6,665 nt of DNA from Streptomyces roseochromogenus subsp. oscitans DS 12.976 (lineage in GTDB: Bacteria > Actinomycetota > Actinomycetes > Streptomycetales > Streptomycetaceae). The DNA lies in assembly GCF_000497445.1 (NCBI RefSeq), contig NZ_CM002285.1:5659799-5666463 (forward strand), given 5' to 3'. The position numbers were made by a program, and so were the translations under genes. A model generated the notes under the pieces. That model was not told the origin of the DNA and made no database searches. It was given only the letters and a program-made list of their open reading frames with translations. Positions within the stretch are counted from its first letter, which is position 1, and the number at the start of each line of letters is the position of its first letter. Below, one piece after another: positions 1 through 5,734 of this stretch.

Positions 1-1701
1 GAGGTCCAGCCCGCGGTCGCCGAGCGCGGCCAGCGCCCGCAGCGCCCGCTCGTCGGCCCCGCCGAGCCGTCGTACCGCGGCTCCGATCCGCTGCCGTACG
101 TCCACGTCGCCCGCCTTCAGCTCGCCCAGCCGCTGCTGCTCCGCCCGCATCCGCGCGGCCAGTTCGCCCACCCCGAGCGCCGGGCGCGCGGCCAGCCGCT
201 GGCCCGCGGTCCACACCGCCAGCGGCAACCCCTCGCACCATGTGACCAGTTCGGTCGCCGCACCCCGCTCCCGTTCCACCCGCTCGCGCCCCGCGACCGA
301 GCCGAGCAAGGCCAGTGCGTCCTTCGCGGTGAGCCGGCCGAGCCGGACGCCGCCGCCGGGCAGCCCGCCGAGCCGCCGCCGGCTGGTCACGATCGTGGCG
401 CACTTCTGCCCGCTGGGCAGCAGTTGGAGCACCTGCTGGACGGAGGCGGCGTCGTCGAGGAAGACCAGCACCCGTCGGTCGGCCGTCCAGCTGCGGAACA
501 TCCGCGCGGCCTCCTCCAGCGAGTCCGGCGGCTCGCCGGGCGCGATCGTGCGCAGCATGCTGCGCAGCGCCGCCAGCGGCTCAAGCGGCCGGCCCTCGGC
601 GTCGTGCAGGGTGAGGAAGAGCTGCCCGTCGGGGAAACGCTCGCGCACCCGGTGCGCCACGTGCACCGCGAGCGCCGTCTTGCCGGTGCCGGGGGCGCCG
701 ACCAGCGGGACGAGCGCGGCGGAGCGGGCCAGTTGGCGTTCCAGCGCCTCCGTCTCGGCTGCCCGTCCGACGATCTCGGCGATGCCGGCGGGAATCTCCG
801 CCGGCCGGATCGGCCGGGAGCCCGGCCGGGGCGCGGCGGGCCGCTCCGGCGCGCTCAGACCGGGGGCGTCGGCGAGTACGGCGCTGTGCAGCCGCTGCAA
901 CCGCTCGGAGGGTTCGAGCCCGGTGTGCTCTACGACGGCCCGGCGCAGCCGCGCGTAGCAGCTGAGCGCCTCCTCCCGCAGCCCGGAGCGGTACGCGGCG
1001 AGCAGCAGCTGCGCCGAGAACTCCTCCCGCAGCGGGTGCCGGCGCGTCAACGTCTGCAGTTCGCCCACGAGTTCGCGGTGCAGACCGAGGCGCAGGTCCG
1101 CCTCGATCCGCTGCTGCAGGGTGGCCAGCCGGGTTTCCCCCAGCCGGGCCACTTCGGCGGCGAGGACGGGGCCGTGCGGTACGTCGTCGAGTGCGTCGCC
1201 GCGCCACAGGCCGAGTGCCTCGCGCAGCAGCTGGGCGGCCCTCGCGTGGTCGCCGTCCGCGAGTGCGGAGCGGCCGAGCGCGACGCGCTGCTGGAAGGTG
1301 TGCAGATCGAGCTCGCCGGGCTGGAGCAGGAGCCGGTAGCCGTTCGGACGGGTCTCCAGCCACTGCCGTCCCTCGCCCGAGGAACCCGATGACCCCGAGG
1401 AACCCGATGACCCCGATGAGCCCCATGAGCCCGAGGAACCCCATGAGCCCGAGGGGCCCGATGAGCCCGTGGGGCCGGAGGCCAGGGCCTTGCGCAGTTG
1501 GTAGAGGTAGGTCTGGATGGTCTTCCGGGCCAGCCGCGGCGGCTCCTCGTCCCAGAGTTCCTCGATGAGCGTGGCGTGCGAGACGACCCGGCCGGCGTTG
1601 AGCAGCAGGGTGGCGAGCACACGGCGCGGCATGGCCGCCGCGGGGGTCAGGTCCTCGATTCCGTCACGCACCTCGACGGGTCCCAGCACGGAGAACTCCA
1701 C
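1..1701 (-). CDS. SARP/AfsR-family transcriptional activator with NB-ARC ATPase domain (C-terminus cut by window edge)
   Basis: Likely a DNA-binding activator of an antibiotic pathway or global secondary metabolism. The GTG start at 1701 is preceded by GGAGGG with a 7-nt spacer, and the protein opens VEFSVLGPVEVRDG, typical of SARPs. 567 residues are visible with no stop. Order: OmpR-type winged helix at about 1-125 (LIEELWDEEPP, then QTYLYQLRKAL, with the wing motif NGYRLLL); bacterial transcriptional activator (BTAD) domain at about 118-275, ending in EHTGLEPSERLQRLHSAVL; NB-ARC/AAA-type ATPase from about 305, with P-loop GAPGTGKT at 335-342 (Lys341) and Walker B VLVFLDD at 411-417. The AfsR family usually adds C-terminal TPR repeats, which would lie outside the window. 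A 35-residue Gly/Ser insert (75-109) interrupts the winged helix between the recognition helix and the wing. The gene is divergent from the AfsA homologue and has an ARE-like palindrome just upstream, which suggests GBL-receptor control. The family is sure; the pathway it controls cannot be seen. Confidence 0.94.
   Translation of the reverse strand, partial: MEFSVLGPVEVRDGIEDLTPAAAMPRRVLATLLLNAGRVVSHATLIEELWDEEPPRLARKTIQTYLYQLRKALASGPTGSSGPSGSWGSSGSWGSSGSSGSSGSSGSSGEGRQWLETRPNGYRLLLQPGELDLHTFQQRVALGRSALADGDHARAAQLLREALGLWRGDALDDVPHGPVLAAEVARLGETRLATLQQRIEADLRLGLHRELVGELQTLTRRHPLREEFSAQLLLAAYRSGLREEALSCYARLRRAVVEHTGLEPSERLQRLHSAVLADAPGLSAPERPAAPRPGSRPIRPAEIPAGIAEIVGRAAETEALERQLARSAALVPLVGAPGTGKTALAVHVAHRVRERFPDGQLFLTLHDAEGRPLEPLAALRSMLRTIAPGEPPDSLEEAARMFRSWTADRRVLVFLDDAASVQQVLQLLPSGQKCATIVTSRRRLGGLPGGGVRLGRLTAKDALALLGSVAGRERVERERGAATELVTWCEGLPLAVWTAGQRLAARPALGVGELAARMRAEQQRLGELKAGDVDVRQRIGAAVRRLGGADERALRALAALGDRGLDL
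1375..1479 (-). repeat. Gly/Ser-coding degenerate 9-bp tandem repeat inside the SARP gene
   Basis: On the plus strand the triplets CGA, TGA, GGA and ACC/GCC/CCC recur with a 9-base period. In the SARP frame they encode about 35 residues of the pattern Gly-Ser-Ser with occasional Trp, Pro and Thr (residues 75-109). The insert lies after the recognition helix (LRKALA) and before the wing strand (NGYRLLL). It is probably a flexible loop, and the DNA is of a kind prone to slippage and length variation. Confidence 0.9.
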
Positions 1702-1726
1702 GGGCCGTCCCTCCAGTCTCCGTAAG

Positions 1727-1747
1727 ATACCTTCGAGAAGGTTTTAT
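1727..1747. promoter_or_regulatory. ARE-like operator upstream of the SARP gene (candidate GBL-receptor site)
   Basis: The core is ACCTTC-GA-GAAGGT, a perfect 6-bp inverted repeat at 1729-1742 within an AT-rich flank. It lies 26-46 bases before the SARP GTG. It shares the octamer ATACCTTC with the strong palindrome at 5803-5810, and 15 of 21 aligned positions match that site. ArpA/ScbR-family receptors are known to bind palindromes of this kind near SARP promoters. Binding here is inferred. Confidence 0.6.
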
Positions 1748-1857
1748 AACTGCTCACCGTTCCGCGGTCAACAACAGTCCACAACCGGAGGTGCCGATCC
1801 CCTTCAGGCTGCGGCTTGTTGGGCGATCTTGGGATGTGAGACACCGCTTGAACGGTG

Positions 1858-1882
1858 AATATTCTGTCCCGTAGGTTTTTTT
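1858..1882. promoter_or_regulatory. Weaker ARE-like site over the candidate AfsA-family promoter
   Basis: Aligned without gaps to 5800-5824, this stretch matches at 19 of 25 positions, including the right half-site GTAGGT. The left half is degenerate, reading ATTCTG where the strong site has ATACCT. It overlaps the candidate -10 hexamer at 1872-1877, where a repressor would block transcription. Binding is inferred. Confidence 0.42.
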
Positions 1883-1930
1883 CGCGAGCCAAGTTGCCCA
1901 CTGAGGTGCCACTAGGAGGCTGACTCTGTC

Positions 1931-2959
1931 ATGCGCCACTCAAGCAACACGCTGGTCGACCCTGCCGCCGCTGCTTCCTCGGGGCTCTTCGAGCAGCCCG
2001 TTCCGCGCAGCCTGGTGCACCGGGCCTCGGTCTCCGAGGTCTTCCTCACGAGCATCCATCCCGACGGCCCCGACCGCTTCCTGATCAGCGCGCAGTGGCC
2101 CCGGCAGCACAGCTTCTACCGCAGCCGGCACGGCTTCCACGACCCATTGATATTCGCCGAAACGATTCGGCAGGCCGGCCTGATCATCGGCCACGCCGGC
2201 TACCAGGTCCCGCTCGCCAACCCCTTCATCCTCAACGGGATGGAGTTCGACATCACGCCGGAGGGCCTCGCCCGCGGCGGCGCCCCCGCGCACCTGATGC
2301 TGGAGGCCCGCTGTGAGAACATCCAGCGCCGCGGCGAGCGGCTGCTGGGCCTGGACTACCGGATCGACCTCTACCGCGACATGGTCCGGGTCGGCACCGC
2401 GCGCTGCGGCTTCACGTGTGTCTCGCCGGCGGTCTACCGGCGGCTGCGCGGGTCGGCCGCGGGAGCGGGCACCGGTGCGGGCACCGGTGCGGGTGCCGGT
2501 GCGGGTGTCGACGTGGGCGTTGACGTGGGTGCCGGTGCGGGCGCAGGTGCGGCACCGCTGCGCGACGAACTCCCGCCGCCCGTCGCACCGGAGCTGGTCG
2601 GCCAGGAGAGCGCGGGCGACGTCGTACTCTCCGCCATGGACCGGCCGGGCAGCTGGCTGCTGCGCTGCGACCCCGACCACCCCGTGCTCTTCGACCACCC
2701 CGTCGACCACGTGCCGGGCATGGTTGTCCTGGAGGCGATGCGGCAGGCCGCGTTCGCCCGGTCCGGGAGCCGGCCGCTGCTCGTCGGTTGCGCGATGGAG
2801 TTCCTCCGGTACGCCGAACTCGGCCTGCCCACCGAGATCCACGCGGCCCCCGAACCGGCCCGCGCCGACGGCACGGTGCCCGTCCGGGTCGCAGCCGCGC
2901 AGAACGGCGACATCGTTGCCCAGGGCGTCCTGCGGGTACGGCCGGACAGCGGGGCCTGA
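1931..2959 (+). CDS. AfsA/ScbA-family gamma-butyrolactone synthase
   Basis: The AfsA family makes the GBL autoregulator skeleton in the cytoplasm by transferring a beta-ketoacyl group from acyl carrier protein to dihydroxyacetone phosphate. The 342-residue protein has two AfsA hot-dog repeats. The first covers about 27-170, with HSFYRSRHGFHDPL at 60-73, FAETIRQAG at 75-83 and the NPFILNGMEF stretch at 97-106. The second covers about 210-337, with DHPVLFDHPVDHVPG at 249-263 followed by LEAMRQAAF. Glu77, Glu268 and Arg271 fall where I recall the functionally required acidic and Arg residues of ScbA, so the enzyme looks intact. Length is somewhat above the usual 300 or so because of a Gly/Ala/Val linker at 174-208 between the repeats. 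ATG is preceded by AGGAGG at 1914-1919; the 11-base spacer is a little long. The partner reductase that finishes GBL synthesis is not in the window. Regulation by the nearby receptor is inferred from ARE-like sequence at 1858-1882. Confidence 0.95.
   Translation: MRHSSNTLVDPAAAASSGLFEQPVPRSLVHRASVSEVFLTSIHPDGPDRFLISAQWPRQHSFYRSRHGFHDPLIFAETIRQAGLIIGHAGYQVPLANPFILNGMEFDITPEGLARGGAPAHLMLEARCENIQRRGERLLGLDYRIDLYRDMVRVGTARCGFTCVSPAVYRRLRGSAAGAGTGAGTGAGAGAGVDVGVDVGAGAGAGAAPLRDELPPPVAPELVGQESAGDVVLSAMDRPGSWLLRCDPDHPVLFDHPVDHVPGMVVLEAMRQAAFARSGSRPLLVGCAMEFLRYAELGLPTEIHAAPEPARADGTVPVRVAAAQNGDIVAQGVLRVRPDSGA
2465..2548 (+). repeat. 12-bp tandem repeat (7 units) coding the linker between the two AfsA domains
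   Basis: Seven consecutive 12-base units run in frame. The first two are identical (GCGGGCACCGGT); the rest are variants such as GCGGGTGCCGGT and GTGGGCGTTGAC. They encode four-residue repeats AGTG, AGTG, AGAG, AGVD, VGVD, VGAG, AGAG (residues 179-206). The tract falls exactly between the two hot-dog repeats, so it should be tolerated structurally and may vary in copy number between strains. Confidence 0.93.
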
Positions 2960-3140
2960 CGGCGATGCGCCCCATCCTCACCGCCTTGCTGCGCCGGTCC
3001 GGCCTGGCGGTACGCGCCTGGCTCAGGGGGAGTCGGCCGGTGATGCTCCGGGTGCCGTTCGCCTATCCGGTGCGGTCGTCGGCGGAGGACGATGTGTGAG
3101 TCGCTGGTGGGGTGGGGGCGTGCGGCGCGAGGCGAGCGGA

Positions 3141-3168
3141 CAGGGCTCTCCGGGATGGAAGAGCCCTG
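3141..3168. terminator. Hairpin terminator candidate in the convergent spacer
   Basis: CAGGGCTCT at 3141-3149 pairs perfectly with AGAGCCCTG at 3160-3168 around a 10-base loop. There is no U-tract, which is common for Streptomyces terminators. Being symmetric, it could stop transcription from both converging genes. The first arm can also pair, with one G-U wobble, with AGGGCCCTG at 3185-3193, giving an alternative longer-loop hairpin. Confidence 0.55.
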
Positions 3169-3203
3169 ACTCCTTCGGCATGGAAGGGCCCTGACCCCCC
3201 GAC

Positions 3204-3245
3204 GGCGCCGGGCACCGGCAGCCGCTTCCGAGTGGACCCGGCGCC
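3204..3245. terminator. GC-rich hairpin downstream of the two-HTH regulator gene
   Basis: GGCGCCGGG at 3204-3212 is the exact complement of CCCGGCGCC at 3237-3245, with a 24-base loop. It begins 23 bases past the minus-strand regulator's stop codon, a good position for that gene's terminator. No U-tract follows. Confidence 0.5.
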
Positions 3246-3278
3246 CTGTCCGCGATCTGTCCGCGATCTATCCGCGAT
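3246..3278. repeat. 11-bp tandem repeat, three copies, overlapping the regulator's stop codon
   Basis: The unit CTGTCCGCGAT occurs at 3246-3256 and 3257-3267, and a one-base variant CTATCCGCGAT at 3268-3278. The variant base creates the minus-strand TAG stop at 3268-3270, so the unmutated unit would read through this position. The regulator's last residues (DRG) are encoded inside the repeat. Confidence 0.9.
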
Positions 3279-4038
3279 CTGAACTTGGCGTGGCTGTGCC
3301 GTCTGAGGCCGTTTCGGATTTCGTGTATGCGGGTTCCGTATAGAGGATGTCGCGGGCCTGTTCCGCGGCGCGGGCGATGCTCTCGGCGACGAAGTCGACG
3401 AAGCGGGCGATGTTCTCCAGACGGGTGGCGGCCGGGGTGCCGGGGCCGAGGAGCCCGACACCCTGCCGTGCGGTCTCGGCGAGCTGGGCGTTGGACCGGG
3501 CGGCGGCCATCATTCCCTGGTAGAAGACGTCGGTGTCGACGACGTAGCGCTCGCGGCGGCGTTCGTCGCGTTCCCGGCGGATGAGGCCCTGGCCTGCGAG
3601 GAACGTGACCGCTTTGGAGACGGACGCCGGGCTGACCTGGAGGCGCTGGACGAGTTCGGACGCGGTGAGGCTGCCCGCGTCGGTGGTGTAGAGGCAGGTC
3701 AGGACCCGGGACATCATCTTGGGCAGGCCCTGCTGCATGAGGAGGGTGGTGAACGCCTCCTCGTACTCGCGCACGGCCTCGGCGTCACGCCCGTGGGTCC
3801 GGGGGAGCGCCTTCGGGTCCCGGGGCGCGGTCTGCCTGCGGCGATGGGCGCGGCGTTCGGTGGCGCGGTGGGCCAGGTCGGCACGGTAGGCGGTGGGGCC
3901 GCCGTTGCGCATCACCTCACGCGTGATCGTCGAGGTGGGGCGGCCGAGGCGTCTGGCGATCTCCGCGTAGGCGAGCCCGTCGGCCAGTCCCAGCGCGATC
4001 TGCTGACGTTCCTGCTGGGTGAGCCTGCCTCCCGGCAT
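3268..4038 (-). CDS. Two-HTH transcriptional regulator: IS30-like HTH fused to a MarR/GbsR-like domain
   Basis: A 256-residue cytoplasmic DNA-binding protein. Residues 6-45 (LTQQERQQIALGLADGLAYA through EIARRLGRPTSTITREVMRN) form the kind of HTH found at the N-terminus of IS30-type transposases. An Arg-rich linker follows at 54-85. Residues 92-178 resemble a MarR/GbsR winged helix: LTASELVQRLQVSPASVSKA for the HTH, then LAGQGLIRRERDERRRERYV for the wing. A helical C-terminal part (about 205-234) probably dimerises. There is no transposase catalytic domain, so this is a regulator. The ATG at 4038 has GGGAG six bases upstream. It is divergent from the DUF4097 gene; my recollection is that this pairing recurs in streptomycetes. 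The shared spacer is rich in repeats that may be its operators, implying control of itself and its neighbour. Ligand unknown. Confidence 0.88.
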   Translation of the reverse strand: MPGGRLTQQERQQIALGLADGLAYAEIARRLGRPTSTITREVMRNGGPTAYRADLAHRATERRAHRRRQTAPRDPKALPRTHGRDAEAVREYEEAFTTLLMQQGLPKMMSRVLTCLYTTDAGSLTASELVQRLQVSPASVSKAVTFLAGQGLIRRERDERRRERYVVDTDVFYQGMMAAARSNAQLAETARQGVGLLGPGTPAATRLENIARFVDFVAESIARAAEQARDILYTEPAYTKSETASDGTATPSSDRG

Positions 4039-4262
4039 CGCGATCTCCCTTCACGCTTCCCTGATGCCTCCAACATAGCGTTCACTCCCCATCCAATGCA
4101 ACGAGCGAGATAATTGGTGTTGCATTAGATTCAAAAACGTTGCAACGATTTCCCATATCTGACCTGCGATTATGGCTATCGCTCGCAACGACTTGATTGC
4201 CAGATATATGAATGCAACGTAGCGTTTCTTTCATCAGAAACAACGGACCGAAGGAGCGCACG
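4039..4262. promoter_or_regulatory. Divergent control region with multi-copy TGCAACG-type operators
   Basis: This AT-rich spacer lies between the two-HTH regulator and the DUF4097 gene. Repeated elements: AATGCAACG at 4095-4103, its inverse GTTGCATT at 4119-4126, the perfect palindrome CGTTGCAACG at 4138-4147, CGCAACG at 4184-4190 and AATGCAACG at 4211-4219. CAACATAGCGTT (4071-4082) and CAACGTAGCGTT (4215-4226) form a near-identical direct repeat close to the two genes. CATATCTG (4154-4161) also faces CAGATATATG (4201-4210). The density and arrangement suggest cooperative binding by the adjacent regulator. The plus-strand Shine-Dalgarno AAGGAG is at 4251-4256. Repeats are seen; binding is inferred. 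Confidence 0.72.
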
Positions 4263-4952
4263 ATGCAGAAGAACCAGAGCGCGATGCGGAAGTTCGACAC
4301 CCCCGCCCCGATCGCCGCCGTCCTCGACATCCCCGCGGGACGCGTCCAGTTGATCGCCGCCGACCGGGGCGACACCACGGTCGAGGTCCTGCCCGCGGAC
4401 GCTTCGAAGGGCCGCGACGTGAAGGCGGCGGAGCAGATCGAGGTCGTATACGGCGACGGCGTCCTCCGGGTCGAGGCCCCGGCGGCGAAGAACCGGCTCC
4501 TCGGTCACTCCGGGTTCATCGAGGTGACCATCCAGCTGCCCGCCGGTTCCCGCGTCGAGGCGAAGGCGGCCAGCGCCGAGTTCCGGGGCGTCGGACGGCT
4601 CGGCGACGTCACCTTCGAGGGCGCGCAGGGTTCGGTCAAGCTCGACGAGACCGAAGGTGCCCGCCTCACCCTCCAGGCCGGTGACGTCTCGGTCGGCCGC
4701 CTGGGCGGTCCCGCGGAGATCAGCACCCAGAAGGGCGACATCCACATCGCCGAGGCCGTGCGCGGCACGGTCACACTGCGGACCCAGGCCGGTGACGTGT
4801 CGGTCGGTGCCGCCGCCGGAGTCTCGGCCTCCCTGGACGCCGGCACCTCCTCCGGCCGGATCCACAACGCGCTCAAGAACGCCGACGGTGCCCCCGGTCT
4901 GAACATCCACGTGACCACCGCCTGCGGCGACATCGCCGCCCGTAGCCTCTGA
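4263..4952 (+). CDS. DUF4097-family beta-strand-repeat protein
   Basis: A 229-residue protein of the DUF4097 family, whose biochemical role is not established. The start FDTPAPIAAVLDIPAGRVQL and the segment TTVEVLPADASKGRDVKAAE are characteristic of the streptomycete members as I remember them. The second half repeats short beta-turn units: LQAGDVSVGRL (137-147), TQKGDIHIAEA (155-165), TQAGDVSVGAA (175-185) and TTACGDIAA (218-226), consistent with a right-handed beta-helix or stacked beta sheet. There is no signal peptide or membrane segment, so it is probably cytoplasmic. ATG 4263 is chosen because AAGGAG lies six bases upstream; an upstream in-frame ATG at 4212 lies inside the operator repeats and lacks a ribosome site. 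The Met at residue 8 (4284) could be the ancestral start. It is probably controlled by the divergent two-HTH regulator. Confidence 0.9.
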   Translation: MQKNQSAMRKFDTPAPIAAVLDIPAGRVQLIAADRGDTTVEVLPADASKGRDVKAAEQIEVVYGDGVLRVEAPAAKNRLLGHSGFIEVTIQLPAGSRVEAKAASAEFRGVGRLGDVTFEGAQGSVKLDETEGARLTLQAGDVSVGRLGGPAEISTQKGDIHIAEAVRGTVTLRTQAGDVSVGAAAGVSASLDAGTSSGRIHNALKNADGAPGLNIHVTTACGDIAARSL

Positions 4953-5089
4953 AAAGCCCAGGAAGGAAGCCAGGAAGGAAGAGGGTGTGGTCCGGCGGCG
5001 GTGCTCCTTGGAGATCCGGAGGGCACAGCCGCCACGGTGGCCGTACCGCGGCTCCCCCCTCTGGAGAGGCTCGTCTCCAGGGATGCCCG
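4953..5089. terminator. Convergent spacer with hairpin terminator and 12-bp tandem duplication
   Basis: This lies between the stop of the DUF4097 gene and the stop of the TetR gene. CCAGGAAGGAAG occurs twice in tandem (4958-4969 and 4970-4981). CTGGAGA at 5061-5067 pairs with TCTCCAG at 5074-5080 around a six-base loop and can serve as a bidirectional terminator. A longer imperfect GC-rich inverted repeat spans about 4991-5035. Confidence 0.55.
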
Positions 5090-5734
5090 TCAGGCTCGAA
5101 GCGAGGTCATGACGAGGTCGCGGAATTCCGGCCAGCGGTCCAGGAGATCGGCGCGGCCGGTGAGGGTGTCCGAGACATGCTGGACGCCGAAGAAGCCGGA
5201 GACCAGGGCGCGGGCGGCAGCCTCGGGGTCGACGCCGGCCCGCAGCTCGCCGGCCTCCTTCGCGCTGGTCAGCAGGTGGGCGAGAAGCTGGGTCCAGCCG
5301 ACGTACGGCTGGGGCAACTGGGCGTCGATCAGGGAGCGTTCGAGCTGCAGCCGGGCGCCGGCCTGGACGACGATGTCGGTGGCGAAGGCCTTCGCGGCCC
5401 CGTCGAGCACCCGTACCACGGTGTCGAGCGGCGGGTGCCCCTCGGCGAGGATGCCCTCCAGCAGCTCGGGCCAGCGCGAGTAGTGCGCCTCGACCACGGC
5501 GATGGCGAGGATCTCCTTGTTCGGGAAGTGGAAGTAGACGGCTCCCTTGGTCATGCCGACGCGCTTGGCCACGTCCTGGATGGACGTGCTTTTGAAGCCC
5601 TTCTCGGCGAACTCCTCCGCCGCGGCGCGCAGTACCTGGGCGCGGGTCTGCACGGCCCGTTCCTGACGCAGGTCGGGCAGGCGGTCCTCGGTGGGGGAGC
5701 CTGTCCAGCCCGGGATCGTGATCTTCGAGGTCAC
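5090..5734 (-). CDS. TetR-family gamma-butyrolactone receptor (ArpA/ScbR type)
   Basis: A DNA-binding repressor that leaves its operators when it binds a GBL. With the GTG start at 5734 the protein has 214 residues, near the family norm of about 215. This start has AAGGAG ten bases upstream; the in-frame GTG at 5758 has no ribosome site. The N-terminal TetR domain (about 23-73) carries RQERAVQTRAQVLRAAAEEF and the recognition segment GMTKGAVYFHFPNKE, the ArpA-like form. The ligand domain has LPQPYVGWTQLLAHLL and GVDPEAAARALVSGFFGVQH, then VSDTLTGRADL, as in ScbR-type receptors. Trp147 aligns with the Trp of ArpA (W119) needed for A-factor binding, so a ligand-responsive receptor is more likely than a pseudo-receptor. 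About 22 residues precede the usual family start. The palindrome at 5800-5823 upstream suggests autoregulation and control of the divergent monooxygenase. The GBL structure it senses is unknown. Confidence 0.92.
   Translation of the reverse strand: MTSKITIPGWTGSPTEDRLPDLRQERAVQTRAQVLRAAAEEFAEKGFKSTSIQDVAKRVGMTKGAVYFHFPNKEILAIAVVEAHYSRWPELLEGILAEGHPPLDTVVRVLDGAAKAFATDIVVQAGARLQLERSLIDAQLPQPYVGWTQLLAHLLTSAKEAGELRAGVDPEAAARALVSGFFGVQHVSDTLTGRADLLDRWPEFRDLVMTSLRA

Larger units (their letters stand above)
1702..1930. promoter_or_regulatory. Divergent promoter region between the SARP and AfsA-family genes
   Basis: This 229-bp spacer is more AT-rich than its flanking genes and holds no convincing ORF. 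Besides the ARE-like site near the SARP start, a candidate synthase promoter is visible: TTGAAC at 1848-1853, an 18-base spacer, and TAGGTT at 1872-1877, resembling an HrdB-type -35/-10 pair. The synthase Shine-Dalgarno AGGAGG is at 1914-1919, 11 bases before its ATG. The promoter call rests on motif resemblance only. Confidence 0.55.
2960..3267. other. Convergent spacer between the AfsA-family gene and the two-HTH regulator gene
   Basis: This 308-bp stretch separates two genes that end toward each other. It contains two hairpins (3141-3168 and 3204-3245), a 16-base direct repeat (3155-3170 and 3180-3195, one mismatch) and an 11-bp tandem repeat that runs into the regulator's stop codon. A 44-codon plus-strand reading frame at 2965-3099 could be drawn, but nothing supports it as a gene. 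No other gene was seen. Confidence 0.7.

Noticed and set aside
424..1392. 322-codon plus-strand frame opposite the SARP gene
   Set aside because: It is antisense to a SARP with clear Walker motifs and a ribosome site; its own sequence has no recognisable domain and no Shine-Dalgarno.
1940..2842. 300-codon minus-strand frame opposite the AfsA-family gene
   Set aside because: Shadow of the synthase in the complementary frame; codon usage is wrong and no family is recognisable.
2965..3099. Possible 44-residue peptide gene just after the synthase (MRPILTALLRR start)
   Set aside because: No clear ribosome site, Arg-rich low-information sequence, and no recognised family. It could be real through translational coupling, but the sequence gives no support.
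3900..4038. Remnant of an IS30-family transposase
   Set aside because: Only the HTH is shared; the frame continues smoothly into a MarR/GbsR-like domain, and no inverted repeats or catalytic DDE region are present.
4071..4226. CRISPR array
   Set aside because: The repeated elements are only 7-12 bases, occur in both orientations and have irregular spacing, which fits operators rather than CRISPR repeats.
4212..4262. Upstream ATG giving a 246-residue DUF4097 protein
   Set aside because: This ATG lies inside the operator repeats with no Shine-Dalgarno, whereas 4263 has AAGGAG at ideal spacing.
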